Source: Pseudomonas matsuisoli (lineage in GTDB: Bacteria > Pseudomonadota > Gammaproteobacteria > Pseudomonadales > Pseudomonadaceae). From it: a DNA stretch of 64,000 nt. Positions 52,514 to 60,560 of this stretch are shown here, one piece after another. A model generated the notes under the pieces. The model ran no database searches. It was not told the origin of the DNA and saw nothing but the letters and a program-made list of their open reading frames with translations. Position numbers and translations under genes: made by a program. Numbering within the stretch: position 1 is the stretch's first letter; every line of letters begins with the position of its first letter. The stretch spans positions 194,174 through 258,173 of the forward strand of contig NZ_BMPO01000005.1 in assembly GCF_014647635.1 (NCBI RefSeq). The letters are read 5' to 3'.

Positions 52514-52903
52514 TCAGAGCGAGGCAAGCACGCGCCGGTAGGCCTTGCACTCTTCGCAGCTACAAGGAAGCTGGCGGCTGGAAAAGAAAAAGCTTTCGCC
52601 CGTCAGCTGGCAATCACTTGGGGCGTTCGGATCGGATTGCAACGTGAGCGTGGACATGACCTGGTCTGCCAGGATATCGAGCAGGTTCCTATGAATATCA
52701 ATGGAACCGCCAACCGTATTGACGCCTTTCATGTCCTGAACTCCTGAACGAAATAGAGGCAGCAACTGCCTGTCCAGTGTGTCGGCGCAACATGCTGCGT
52801 CTTTAACTCGCAAAACGCCTTCAATGACAGCCGGCCATAAAAACGCCACTACCCTGTAGGGCTCTCTCAAAACTACGTTTGTGCGCATTGACTGAATGGT
52901 CAC
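52514..52903 (-). CDS. Protein of unknown function with a C-terminal cysteine cluster, 129 aa
   Basis: Not recognised. It has Cys-Cys near residue 39 and CSCEEC close to the end (followed by KAYRRVLASL), suggesting metal or redox binding. The first half has a short hydrophobic patch (YRVVAFLWPAVIEGVLRV) that may be an amphipathic helix. It starts at GTG (52903) or at an ATG five codons later. The G+C at third positions is lower than in neighbouring genes. Repeats on both sides make this gene tentative. The flanking stretches 52336-52513 and 52904-53152 show no other gene. Confidence 0.45.
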   Translation of the reverse strand: MTIQSMRTNVVLREPYRVVAFLWPAVIEGVLRVKDAACCADTLDRQLLPLFRSGVQDMKGVNTVGGSIDIHRNLLDILADQVMSTLTLQSDPNAPSDCQLTGESFFFSSRQLPCSCEECKAYRRVLASL

Positions 52904-52917
52904 ACCTGCACCTGAGG

Positions 52918-53094
52918 TCGGGCGACCTCGGTCGCCTTCGCGGCTAAAGCGGATCGCCGCCCGGCCGCCCTACAGAAAAACTCGAGACGCCTGAAATTTC
53001 CGCTTTAACGTCTATAACTCTTTAATTGGAATGATTTATTAGTTTTGAGCAGGTCATCGATGCCCTCTGTAGGGGCGACTTTAGTCGCCCGCGG
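52918..53094. repeat. Diverged REP units upstream of the aas gene end
   Basis: 52918-52977 resembles the 51559 unit but reads GTCGGGCGACCTCGGTCGCC at its start. 53068-53094 is a half unit (TGTAGGGGCGACTTTAGTCG). They lie between the 129-aa gene and the 3' end of the acyl-ACP synthetase gene. Confidence 0.7.
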
Positions 53095-53152
53095 TTGCAC
53101 ATAGATCCAAGGTGGGGACGGTTGCCACATCTGTCCAACCGCCCCGCTCACC

Positions 53153-56100
53153 TCACTCCACCTCTACCACTCTGCTCTCCGCAGCCAGCTTTTTCGCTCC
53201 AGCGATATCGGCCTTGCCGGTTCCCAATTTCGGTAGCGCATCCACCTTCAGCCATTCGCTCGGCAACATCAGCGGATTGTGGCCGGCCTCTAGTAACGCG
53301 CGCTTCAGCGCAGCGGTATCCAATTGCTGCTCGTGCAGCAACACGATGCGCTCGCCTTTCTTGTCATCTGGCAGGTTCACGGCCATGACTTCGACGTCCG
53401 GGTCGGCGATGGCGGATTTCACCACTTGCTCCACCGCACCCAGGCTGATCATCTCGCCACCGATCTTGGCGAAGCGGGAATAGCGGTCGACGATGGTGAG
53501 AAAACCGTCCGCATCCAACCGTCCCTTGTCACCCGTGATGTACCAGCGGTCGCCATCCAGCTCACGGATGACTTTGGCGGTGCGTTCGGGATCGTTCAAG
53601 TAGCCCGTCATGACTTGCGGCCCGCCGATAAGAATCATGCCTTCATCGCCCGTTTGCAGCTCCTCGAAACTGGCCGGATCGACGATCTTCAGACTGGTGC
53701 CAGGCAGCGGCATGCCTACGGTGCCGACCTTGCCGCCTCGCTGGACCTGCAAGTACGTCACGTCCAATGCATCCGGCAGATTGACCGCTGCAACGGGCGC
53801 GGTCTCGGTCGCACCATAGCCTTCGTAGATTGCCTTGTTGAATTTGAGCTGGAATGCTTCGCGCACATCCTCGCTCAGCTTCTCAGCGCCTGCGACCACG
53901 ACCCGCAGGCTCGCCAGCATCAATGGCTCAACCTTCTTGTTGCGGGCGAACAAGCGCAGGAAGGTCGAAGTACCGCACATGATCGTCGCCTTGTACGTCG
54001 CAACGGCACGAGCAACGCCCACCACATCCGTCGGGTCGGGCTGGGCCACCAGCGGCAGACCTTCGATCAACGGCAGGAATTGGGTCACCGTCAGCCCAAA
54101 CGCATGGAACAGCGGCAGCGAGGCCATCACGACATCATGATCCTCGGTATTAAGCACATCGGACGTCTGCTTGATGTTCGCCATGATGTTGCGATGGCTG
54201 AGCATGACGCCCTTCGGCATGCCTTCGCTGCCGCTGGAAAACAGAATGGCGGCGGTACTTTGGGGGTCTACCGGTTTGCAGAACAGGGCTTTGAGCGCAA
54301 ATGCGGGCAGTACCTTCACTGCGACCCAGGTCGCAATCATTTCCACCTTGCTGAAGTCCTTGCGCAGTTCTTCCAGCATGACCAATTGGCGACCTGCCAG
54401 GACCTCGCTCACCGGCAACCCACGCTGCTCGAGCTTCTGAATGAATTTCTGCGAGGTATAGACGGTACGAATCTGCGCCTGGTCCAGCGCCGACGCCAAG
54501 GCCTCTCGGCTCGCCGTGTAATTGAGGTTGATGATGGTCTTGCCGGCGAGCAGCGCGGCCATATTGGCGAGCACACCCGCGTTGGATGTTGGCAGCAGTA
54601 CGCCAACATTCTGCTCTGGGCTCAACTTCGCGAATCGACGCGCCATGGCGATACTCGCCGACAACGCTTCCCCGGCTTTCAGCGGCTTGCCAAGACCATC
54701 TGCCATGGCCATCCCGGCGGTACGCCGTTTGACGCTATCGATCCAGGCTTCAGGCAGACTCGGTAGGTCTTCCATGTAGTGCTGCCAGGAGCGAACTGTC
54801 TGGTCGAAGATGCGGCGCTTGAGTACGTCGGCCGTGGTGGTCTTCGGCAACGGTCGGCCAAACGCGACGACGACGCTGCGATGCAGAGGCGTGTCGCGCA
54901 ACTCCTTGAGTTTGCCGGAGGAACGCGAGAATTGGCTGCCCCAGAGGCCACGCAGATAGAACGGTACGATCACCACGTCATCGTTGGCTTTTTCACAGGC
55001 GCGTTCGTAGCCACGACGGAATTCCCCTAGCTGCCCCGTCCGACTGATCGCCCCTTCCGGAAACAGACAGACGACCTCACCTTCATTCAGCAGACTCGCC
55101 ACGGTGTCCAGCGATTGACCCGCGCCGCCGCCCTGCTGAATAGGAACGCAACCCAACGATTTGAGCAGCCATTTCAGGTACCACCGATCGTAGATGCTCT
55201 TGAGCATGACGAAGCGCACCGGACGCGGACTCGCGATCTGTACCATGGCCCAGTCCACCCAGCTGATGTGATTGCCAAGCAGCAGTACACCGCCTTGTGC
55301 CGGCAAATTCTGCAAGCCGTGCACGTCGACCTTGTAGCGCTGTTTCATCAATAGCCCGAGCAGGAAGCGCACGAGGCTCTGCGGCAGCTCGATGACCGTA
55401 TAGGCACCGCCCACCAGCGCGACACAGGCCACGATCAGCAGCAGGTAACGGCTGTTGATGCCGAAGAGCGCGAAGGCTGCGGTCAGGATCAGGAATCCCA
55501 ACATCGCCAGGTTCTGAATCCAGTTGCTGGCCGCCAGCACGGTGCCGAGCTCTTCTTCACGGGCGTGGAACTGAATCAACGCATTCAAGGGCACGATGAA
55601 CACGCCGCCCATGGCGCCGATGAAGATCATGTTCAGCGCATGAGCGGTGGTCGAGCCGAGCAAGGGCAGCAGCCAGAGCCCAACGGCGATTCCGAGTGCG
55701 CCGATCGGTATCAACCCAGTCTCGATACGATTGCGTGACAGGCGGCTGGCGATGGTCGAACCCAGCACGATGCCGATACCGGTGGCCGCGAGAATGCCTT
55801 GAATGACCAGTGCATTGGTCACGCCAAGATTGTCCTTGGCATAGGACGGAAAGGCGGCCAACAAGACTTGGCCCACTGACCAGAACAGCGCCAGGCCAAT
55901 GATCGACTGCCGAATCACGGTATTGCGGGTCACCGCCTTGACGTTGGCCTTCGCCGAGCGTCCCCGCAGGTAGTCGTCCCAGACGAAACGCTTGTCGGTC
56001 GCGGGCTTTTCCTCCATCGGCAAGCGATAGAGCGCTAACAGCTCAACGATACTGGCCGTCACCATCAGCCAACCGAGCGGTGCGACGTCCTGCAGCATGT

Positions 56101-56620
56101 CGTGCGGGGTCGTCGAGGCGCCAATCCAGGCCTCGAAGAACGCCGTAAATGCAAAGGTCCCGGCCAGGATGGCAACGATGGAAACGGCTTGTACCAGGCC
56201 ATTGGCTTCGGCAAGCCGAGATTTCCCGAACAAGGTCTTGATGTAGCCGTACTTCGCGGGCGAATAGAAGGCCGCCTGCGCCGCTAGCAGCACCGTCATT
56301 GCAAACGCCAGCCAGAACCAGCCCGCGTAATACGCTGCTGTGATCAGCAACGTGATCGCCACGGCGGCCCAAGCGGAGAGACGCATGACCCGCACTTTAG
56401 GCTGGCTATCCGAAACATGTCCTGCCGGGGTGAACAGCACGATGAAGGGCAGCAGCATCAAGCCATTGACGATGGCGGTAAGTACGACCTGTGTAGAGCC
56501 GTCGTAAATCTTGAAGACGGTGTTCTGAATGACAATCTTGTGCCCCAGATCGACGAACGCATTGATGAACATCGCGATCAGAAAGGGCCATGCGCCGGGC
56601 ATGCGGTGCAACTTATCCAT
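53153..56620 (-). CDS. aas: MFS transporter / acyltransferase / acyl-ACP synthetase fusion (LplT-Aas type)
   Basis: A 1155-aa three-part protein for lysophospholipid recycling. Residues 1-410 are a 12-helix MFS carrier of the LplT kind. About 430-650 is a PlsC-type acyltransferase with NHISWVDWAM (the HX4D motif) and FPEGAISRTGQLGEF. About 670-1155 is an AMP-binding acyl-ACP synthetase with FSSGSEGMPKGVMLSH and YITGDKGRLDADGF. In E. coli the carrier (LplT) and the enzyme (Aas) are separate genes; here one frame covers both. It would flip lysophosphatidylethanolamine inward and re-acylate it. The ATG at 56620 has GAGG upstream; 16 extra in-frame residues do not fit the family. Confidence 0.9.
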   Translation of the reverse strand: MDKLHRMPGAWPFLIAMFINAFVDLGHKIVIQNTVFKIYDGSTQVVLTAIVNGLMLLPFIVLFTPAGHVSDSQPKVRVMRLSAWAAVAITLLITAAYYAGWFWLAFAMTVLLAAQAAFYSPAKYGYIKTLFGKSRLAEANGLVQAVSIVAILAGTFAFTAFFEAWIGASTTPHDMLQDVAPLGWLMVTASIVELLALYRLPMEEKPATDKRFVWDDYLRGRSAKANVKAVTRNTVIRQSIIGLALFWSVGQVLLAAFPSYAKDNLGVTNALVIQGILAATGIGIVLGSTIASRLSRNRIETGLIPIGALGIAVGLWLLPLLGSTTAHALNMIFIGAMGGVFIVPLNALIQFHAREEELGTVLAASNWIQNLAMLGFLILTAAFALFGINSRYLLLIVACVALVGGAYTVIELPQSLVRFLLGLLMKQRYKVDVHGLQNLPAQGGVLLLGNHISWVDWAMVQIASPRPVRFVMLKSIYDRWYLKWLLKSLGCVPIQQGGGAGQSLDTVASLLNEGEVVCLFPEGAISRTGQLGEFRRGYERACEKANDDVVIVPFYLRGLWGSQFSRSSGKLKELRDTPLHRSVVVAFGRPLPKTTTADVLKRRIFDQTVRSWQHYMEDLPSLPEAWIDSVKRRTAGMAMADGLGKPLKAGEALSASIAMARRFAKLSPEQNVGVLLPTSNAGVLANMAALLAGKTIINLNYTASREALASALDQAQIRTVYTSQKFIQKLEQRGLPVSEVLAGRQLVMLEELRKDFSKVEMIATWVAVKVLPAFALKALFCKPVDPQSTAAILFSSGSEGMPKGVMLSHRNIMANIKQTSDVLNTEDHDVVMASLPLFHAFGLTVTQFLPLIEGLPLVAQPDPTDVVGVARAVATYKATIMCGTSTFLRLFARNKKVEPLMLASLRVVVAGAEKLSEDVREAFQLKFNKAIYEGYGATETAPVAAVNLPDALDVTYLQVQRGGKVGTVGMPLPGTSLKIVDPASFEELQTGDEGMILIGGPQVMTGYLNDPERTAKVIRELDGDRWYITGDKGRLDADGFLTIVDRYSRFAKIGGEMISLGAVEQVVKSAIADPDVEVMAVNLPDDKKGERIVLLHEQQLDTAALKRALLEAGHNPLMLPSEWLKVDALPKLGTGKADIAGAKKLAAESRVVEVE

Positions 56621-56714
56621 GTAAGCCTCGGGTGGGTGGAAACGGGGGGCAGACTGGCGCGTGCCCAACGGGGGCGCAACTTTCGCAGTTCAAGTTGCAC
56701 GAAACTGTGTCTCG

Positions 56715-56733
56715 AGTATTGTTTTTCGATACT
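56715..56733. promoter_or_regulatory. Inverted repeat in the divergent promoter, possible XRE operator
   Basis: AGTATTG-TTTTT-CGATACT is an imperfect palindrome (six of seven pairs) 20 bases before the start of the XRE-family regulator and about 95 bases from the start of the aas-type gene. A TTGCAC at 56694 could be a -35 element. The position suits autoregulation or joint control. Confidence 0.4.
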
Positions 56734-56753
56734 TCCTCTCACGAGTTCTCACC

Positions 56754-57485
56754 ATGAAACAAGCCGTCCAGTTGGTCGATGCGCTGAAGAAGCAGCTCAA
56801 GGCCCACGGCAAGACCTATGCGGACGTGGCCCGTCACGTCGGTTTGAGTGAGGCATCAATAAAGCGAATTTTTGCGGAAAACACCCTGACGCTGGATCGT
56901 CTGGAGCAGATATGCACGCTTATCGACCTCGATTTCGTGCAACTGATCCATGGCATGCAGAGCCAGGACCGCCAGACGCGAGGGCTCACCGAAGCACAGG
57001 AACAAGAGATCGCCGACGACCATCTGCTATTGCTAGTCGCCGTCTGCGTGGTCAATGGCTATGGCCTGGCGGACATCCTTGCGCAGTATCAGCTCAGCGA
57101 AGCCGAGTGCCTACGAAAACTGGTGAGGCTCGAACGACTCAATCTCATTGAGCTCATGCCCGGCAATCGCATCAAGCTACGCATCGCGCCGAACTTTCGC
57201 TGGCTACCGGCGGGCCCGATCCAGCGCTTTTTTCAGGCGCATGTCGCTAGCGATTTCTTTCGCTCTCGCTTTGATCGCGAAGGTGAGCAACTGGTGGTGC
57301 TCAATGGGCTGCTCTCCCCGACCGGCAATGCACAGTGGCAGCGGAAGATGCAGCGCCTGGTGACAGAGTTCAACGACCTCTGCCGCGAAGAAGCGGACTT
57401 ACCCCTGGCCGAACGTTTCGGCACTACGGCCGTGCTAGCCGTGCGGCAATGGCAGTCAAGTGTGTTCAAGGAGTTTGGAAGGTGA
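56754..57485 (+). CDS. XRE-family helix-turn-helix regulator with a long C-terminal domain
   Basis: A 243-aa DNA-binding protein. Residues 1-65 are a Cro/C1-type helix-turn-helix (KTYADVARHVGLSEASIKRI). The next 180 residues are helical, with an AILAQYQLSEAECLRKLVRL-like region (57061-57130) that resembles a second winged helix and a C-terminal part of unknown function. The ATG at 56754 starts the domain exactly; the frame extends upstream without signal. It is divergent from the aas fusion gene and may regulate it. Confidence 0.82.
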   Translation: MKQAVQLVDALKKQLKAHGKTYADVARHVGLSEASIKRIFAENTLTLDRLEQICTLIDLDFVQLIHGMQSQDRQTRGLTEAQEQEIADDHLLLLVAVCVVNGYGLADILAQYQLSEAECLRKLVRLERLNLIELMPGNRIKLRIAPNFRWLPAGPIQRFFQAHVASDFFRSRFDREGEQLVVLNGLLSPTGNAQWQRKMQRLVTEFNDLCREEADLPLAERFGTTAVLAVRQWQSSVFKEFGR

Positions 57486-57578
57486 GTAGCCCGCTTCTAA
57501 CGTTGGGCAAGCGCTCAATATCTGCGCTCGTCTCGGATCGCAGGGACACCAACCAACACCCGCGCTATCAACGAACAT

Positions 57579-57656
57579 CGTAGGGTGGAAAACGGCGCAG
57601 CCTTTTCCACGCGCCAGGCTTTGCACCGGTGGATGGCTTCGGCCATTCACCCTACG
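57579..57656. repeat. 78-bp palindromic element, GTAGGGTGGAAAACGGCGCA type
   Basis: The ends CGTAGGGTGGA and TTCACCCTACG are inverted repeats. Inside, GGAAAACGGCGCAG faces GCCTTTTCCACG. Related GTAGGGTGGAA starts occur at 52375 and 33018. I recall this as a common pseudomonad intergenic element. Confidence 0.7.
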
Positions 57657-57688
57657 TATCAAAATGATTTCGAGTAGGCGCTGCTTTT

Positions 57689-57728
57689 TGTAGGGGCCCA
57701 TCGGGCTGCGCTCAGCTTATGGGCGATC
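57689..57728. repeat. REP-like palindrome
   Basis: TGTAGGGGCCCATCGGGCTG followed by CTCAGCTTATGGGCGATCAG, a diverged member of the CCCACAAGTGGG type seen at 19239 and 58807. Confidence 0.55.
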
Positions 57729-57761
57729 AGCCTTACAGCCAGGACCGGCTACTCGCGCCTC

Positions 57762-58049
57762 TCAATTCCCGCCCTGCACGTTGAACCGCACATTGATCGC
57801 CGCCGCGACGGAGAATGGCAACAGTAGCGTGTCGAGCAGCGCGCTCGCGGGAAGATCCAGCCCGGGATACGCCGGCGCCTCTGCACCAAAGTGGTCCATT
57901 GCGCAGCACCCGCCATTCCAGGCATACAGGTCTAGCCGTGTACCGGCGTACACCAACGGCGCATCCGGCTTGGCGGCGTTGAGGGTCCGGGCCGTCGCGC
58001 ACCCTTGCAGCACGAGCACGGCAAGAACCAGCAGAAAGCGCTTATTCAT
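57762..58049 (-). CDS. YceK/YidQ family lipoprotein
   Basis: A 95-aa outer-membrane or periplasmic lipoprotein. The signal sequence [17 protein letters not shown] has a lipobox with the modified cysteine at residue 17. The mature domain has [13 protein letters not shown] and the conserved [16 protein letters not shown], the usual YceK/YidQ pattern. Its function is unknown. The start overlaps the last eight bases of ubiX, so the two are co-translated. Confidence 0.85.
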   Translation of the reverse strand: MNKRFLLVLAVLVLQGCATARTLNAAKPDAPLVYAGTRLDLYAWNGGCCAMDHFGAEAPAYPGLDLPASALLDTLLLPFSVAAAINVRFNVQGGN

Positions 58050-58671
58050 CGTTCACCATATGGTGTTCGCCCCAGCGCGGCAGCATGTCTTGGGGGATAT
58101 CTAGCAGATTGAGAATGCGCGCCACGACAAAGTCGACAATATCGTCCAGCGTCTGCGGCTGATGGTAGAAACCGGGCGATGCCGGAAGAATCGTCACGCC
58201 CAGGTTGGACAGTTTCAGCATGTTTTCGAGGTGAATGCTGGAATACGGCGCCTCCCGCGGAACGAGAATGAGCTGGCGGCGCTCCTTGAGCGTCACGTCG
58301 GCCGCTCGCTCGATCAGGTTGTTGCACGCGCCTGTCGCGATGGCAGATAGCGTCCCCGTGGAACAGGGCACCACCACCATTGCACTCGGGGCACTTGAAC
58401 CCGAGGCGGGCGGCGCCATCCAGTCTTCCTTTCCATACACCTTGATCTGTGCGGCAGAAGCTCCGGTGTATTCAGTCAGAAACGCCTGCATCGCCTGCGG
58501 TTTGCCAGGCAGCGTGACATCGGTTTCGGTCGCCATGACCAATTGCGCCGCCTTGGAGATGAGAAAGTGCACCTCGCGATCTTCCTGTACCAGGCAATCC
58601 AGCAGCCGCAGCCCGTATTGCGCGCCCGAGGCGCCCGTCATGGCGAGGGTGATGCGTTCAGGACCGGTCAT
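58042..58671 (-). CDS. ubiX: UbiX flavin prenyltransferase
   Basis: A 209-aa enzyme that prenylates FMN, making the cofactor for UbiD-type decarboxylases in ubiquinone synthesis. Typical segments are [20 protein letters not shown] at the N-terminus, [40 protein letters not shown] and [21 protein letters not shown]. The ATG at 58671 was chosen over an in-frame upstream start because it gives the usual N-terminus and length. It is in the same orientation as mpl, 186 bases downstream of it with REP units in between. Confidence 0.95.
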   Translation of the reverse strand: MTGPERITLAMTGASGAQYGLRLLDCLVQEDREVHFLISKAAQLVMATETDVTLPGKPQAMQAFLTEYTGASAAQIKVYGKEDWMAPPASGSSAPSAMVVVPCSTGTLSAIATGACNNLIERAADVTLKERRQLILVPREAPYSSIHLENMLKLSNLGVTILPASPGFYHQPQTLDDIVDFVVARILNLLDIPQDMLPRWGEHHMVNDE

Positions 58672-58765
58672 GGGTGGATATTCCCCGTCGGTTTGAGGCA
58701 AGAGCCATCGTGTTGCCCGTAAAAGATGTATAGGCACATAGATCATCTATGGCTGACGGACCGCA

Positions 58766-58835
58766 TTCGCGAGCAAGCTCGCTCCTACAAAAGCGACCGC
58801 GATCTTCTGTAGGTGCCCACTTGTGGGCGATCGCC
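58766..58835. repeat. Two REP units of different families between mpl and ubiX
   Basis: 58766-58790 carries GCGAGCAAGCTCGCTCCTAC. 58807-58835 carries GTGCCCACTTGTGGGCGATC. They lie next to each other in opposite orientation, so a mixed pair of two families occupies this gap. Confidence 0.8.
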
Positions 58836-58857
58836 GTTTGCCAAACCGTGCTACTGA

Positions 58858-60207
58858 TCATCCCAACGCCTCCGTCAACTTCCCGTGCAACCCGCCGAAG
58901 CCACCATTACTCATGATGACCACATGCGTGCCTGGCCTTACGTGGGCTTTGACGCCGTCGATGATGGCATCGAGTGAATCGCATACGCGTGTTTCCACGC
59001 GCGAGCCTGCTACCGTCGCGGCGAGGTCCCATCCCAAATTTGGCGGCGCATACCAGAACACGCGGTCGGCTTGGGTCACCGAGTCCGGCAAACCGTCGCG
59101 ATGGGCCCCCAGCTTCATCGAATTGGAACGCGGTTCGATCACAGCAATGACCTGCTCGCGGCCAACGCGCTTGCGCAAACCGTCGAGGGTGGTAGCGATG
59201 GCTGTCGGATGGTGAGCGAAGTCGTCGTAGACGGTAATGCCGTTCACCTCGGCGACCTTCTCCATGCGCCTTTTGACGTTCTTGAAGGATGACAGCCCGG
59301 CGATACCGAGCTCGGGCACCACGCCCACATGCCGCGCTGCGGCGAGGGTCGCCAGTGCGTTGGCGACATTGTGTGCGCCGGTCAGATCCCACTCGACCAC
59401 GCCCTGCGAAGTTCCTTGGAACAATACTTCGAATCGGCTGCCATCTTCAGTCAAGAGCCGCGCCTGCCATTCGCCGCCTTCGCCTGTGGTCTGCACCGGC
59501 GTCCAGCAGCCCATTTTCACCACTCGGACCAGCGCGTCCTCGGCGGTGGGATGCACGATCAGCCCTTCGCTCGGGACGATACGCACGAGGTGATGGAACT
59601 GCCGTTCGATAGCCGCAAGGTCCGGGAAGATGTCCGCGTGATCGAATTCCAGGTTATTCAGGATCGCGGTGCGCGGCCGGTAGTGCACGAACTTGCTGCG
59701 TTTATCGAAGAAGGCGCTGTCGTATTCGTCCGCCTCGACCACGAAGAACGGCGTACCACCCAGCCGGGCCGAAATACCAAAGTTTTGCGGGACACCGCCA
59801 ATGAGAAATCCGGGGCTCATCCCTGCGTGCTCCAAGACCCAGGCGAGCATGCTGGTCGTCGTGGTCTTGCCGTGCGTGCCAGCCACGGCTAGCACCCAAC
59901 GCCCTTGCAGCACGTGATCAGCCAACCACTGTGGTCCGGAAACATACGGCAGCCCTTTGTTCAGCACATGCTCCACCGCGGGGTTACCGCGCGACAGGGC
60001 GTTGCCGATGACAACAAGGTCCGGCGCAGGCTCCAGATGCTGAGGATCGTAGCCCTGCATGAGCTCAATGCCCTGGGCTTCGAGCTGTGTGCTCATCGGT
60101 GGATAAACGTTGGCGTCGGAACCGGTGACGCGATGGCCGAGTTCCTTGGCGAGAACGGCAAGCGACCCCATGAAGGTGCCGCAAATGCCGAGGATATGGA
60201 TGTGCAT
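58858..60207 (-). CDS. mpl: UDP-N-acetylmuramate:L-alanyl-gamma-D-glutamyl-meso-diaminopimelate ligase
   Basis: A 449-aa Mur ligase for murein recycling. It joins the recovered tripeptide to UDP-MurNAc using ATP. The N-terminus MHIHILGICGTFMGSLAVLA is the UDP-binding Rossmann segment. The P-loop is AVAGTHGKTTTTSML, EADEYDSAFFDKRSKFVHY follows, and DDFAHHPTAIATTL is in the C-terminal domain. The ATG at 60207 with GGGAG upstream gives the standard start; 19 extra in-frame residues are not part of the family. It is probably its own transcript, with ubiX downstream after REP units. Confidence 0.95.
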   Translation of the reverse strand: MHIHILGICGTFMGSLAVLAKELGHRVTGSDANVYPPMSTQLEAQGIELMQGYDPQHLEPAPDLVVIGNALSRGNPAVEHVLNKGLPYVSGPQWLADHVLQGRWVLAVAGTHGKTTTTSMLAWVLEHAGMSPGFLIGGVPQNFGISARLGGTPFFVVEADEYDSAFFDKRSKFVHYRPRTAILNNLEFDHADIFPDLAAIERQFHHLVRIVPSEGLIVHPTAEDALVRVVKMGCWTPVQTTGEGGEWQARLLTEDGSRFEVLFQGTSQGVVEWDLTGAHNVANALATLAAARHVGVVPELGIAGLSSFKNVKRRMEKVAEVNGITVYDDFAHHPTAIATTLDGLRKRVGREQVIAVIEPRSNSMKLGAHRDGLPDSVTQADRVFWYAPPNLGWDLAATVAGSRVETRVCDSLDAIIDGVKAHVRPGTHVVIMSNGGFGGLHGKLTEALG

Positions 60208-60344
60208 GCAGACTCCCGCAATCAAGCCGCCGGAGGGGGCGGCGAATGGGCGCGAGGTTAGCACAGCGATGGCTGGGCCCGGGCCACTAACCAGTGGCGT
60301 TTGCTTCCCTCCACTGTGCCTGGCAAGAGCTCACTTTTGATCTC

Positions 60345-60433
60345 TGTGGGAGCGGGCCATGCCCGCGATTTGGTTCCAACCTGGCGCGAACTTCGCCTGA
60401 TGAAATACGTCGCAGGCATGGCCCGCTCCCACA
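60345..60433. repeat. REP pair between mpl and eat
   Basis: A 19-bp perfect inverted repeat, TGTGGGAGCGGGCCATGCC and its complement, is separated by 51 bases. It lies just upstream of the sigma-54-like promoter of eat, so it may block readthrough into that promoter. Confidence 0.85.
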
Positions 60434-60458
60434 CTGGCGCTGAGTGCAGCAAAGCCCT

Positions 60459-60475
60459 CTGGCACAGCTATTGCT
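60459..60475 (+). promoter_or_regulatory. Sigma-54 (RpoN)-type promoter upstream of eat
   Basis: CTGGCAC-AGCTA-TTGCT matches the -24/-12 consensus (YTGGCACG-N4-TTGCW) at every key base except one, with GG and GC at the right spacing. It lies 86 bases before the eat ATG. RpoN control of ethanolamine genes is known in pseudomonads. An 8-bp palindrome (TCTTCGGC-TAT-GCCGAAGA, 60512-60530) lies in the leader. Confidence 0.65.
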
Positions 60476-60560
60476 CCGTTTTCCGCCACATACGTTGTTG
60501 CAATTACGGCATCTTCGGCTATGCCGAAGAAAGGAACACGACACCATAAGGCGAGCACAC

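Noticed and set aside
53324-54766. 480-codon frame antisense to the aas fusion
   Set aside because: It lies completely opposite the AMP-binding domain and shows no motif or ribosome site.
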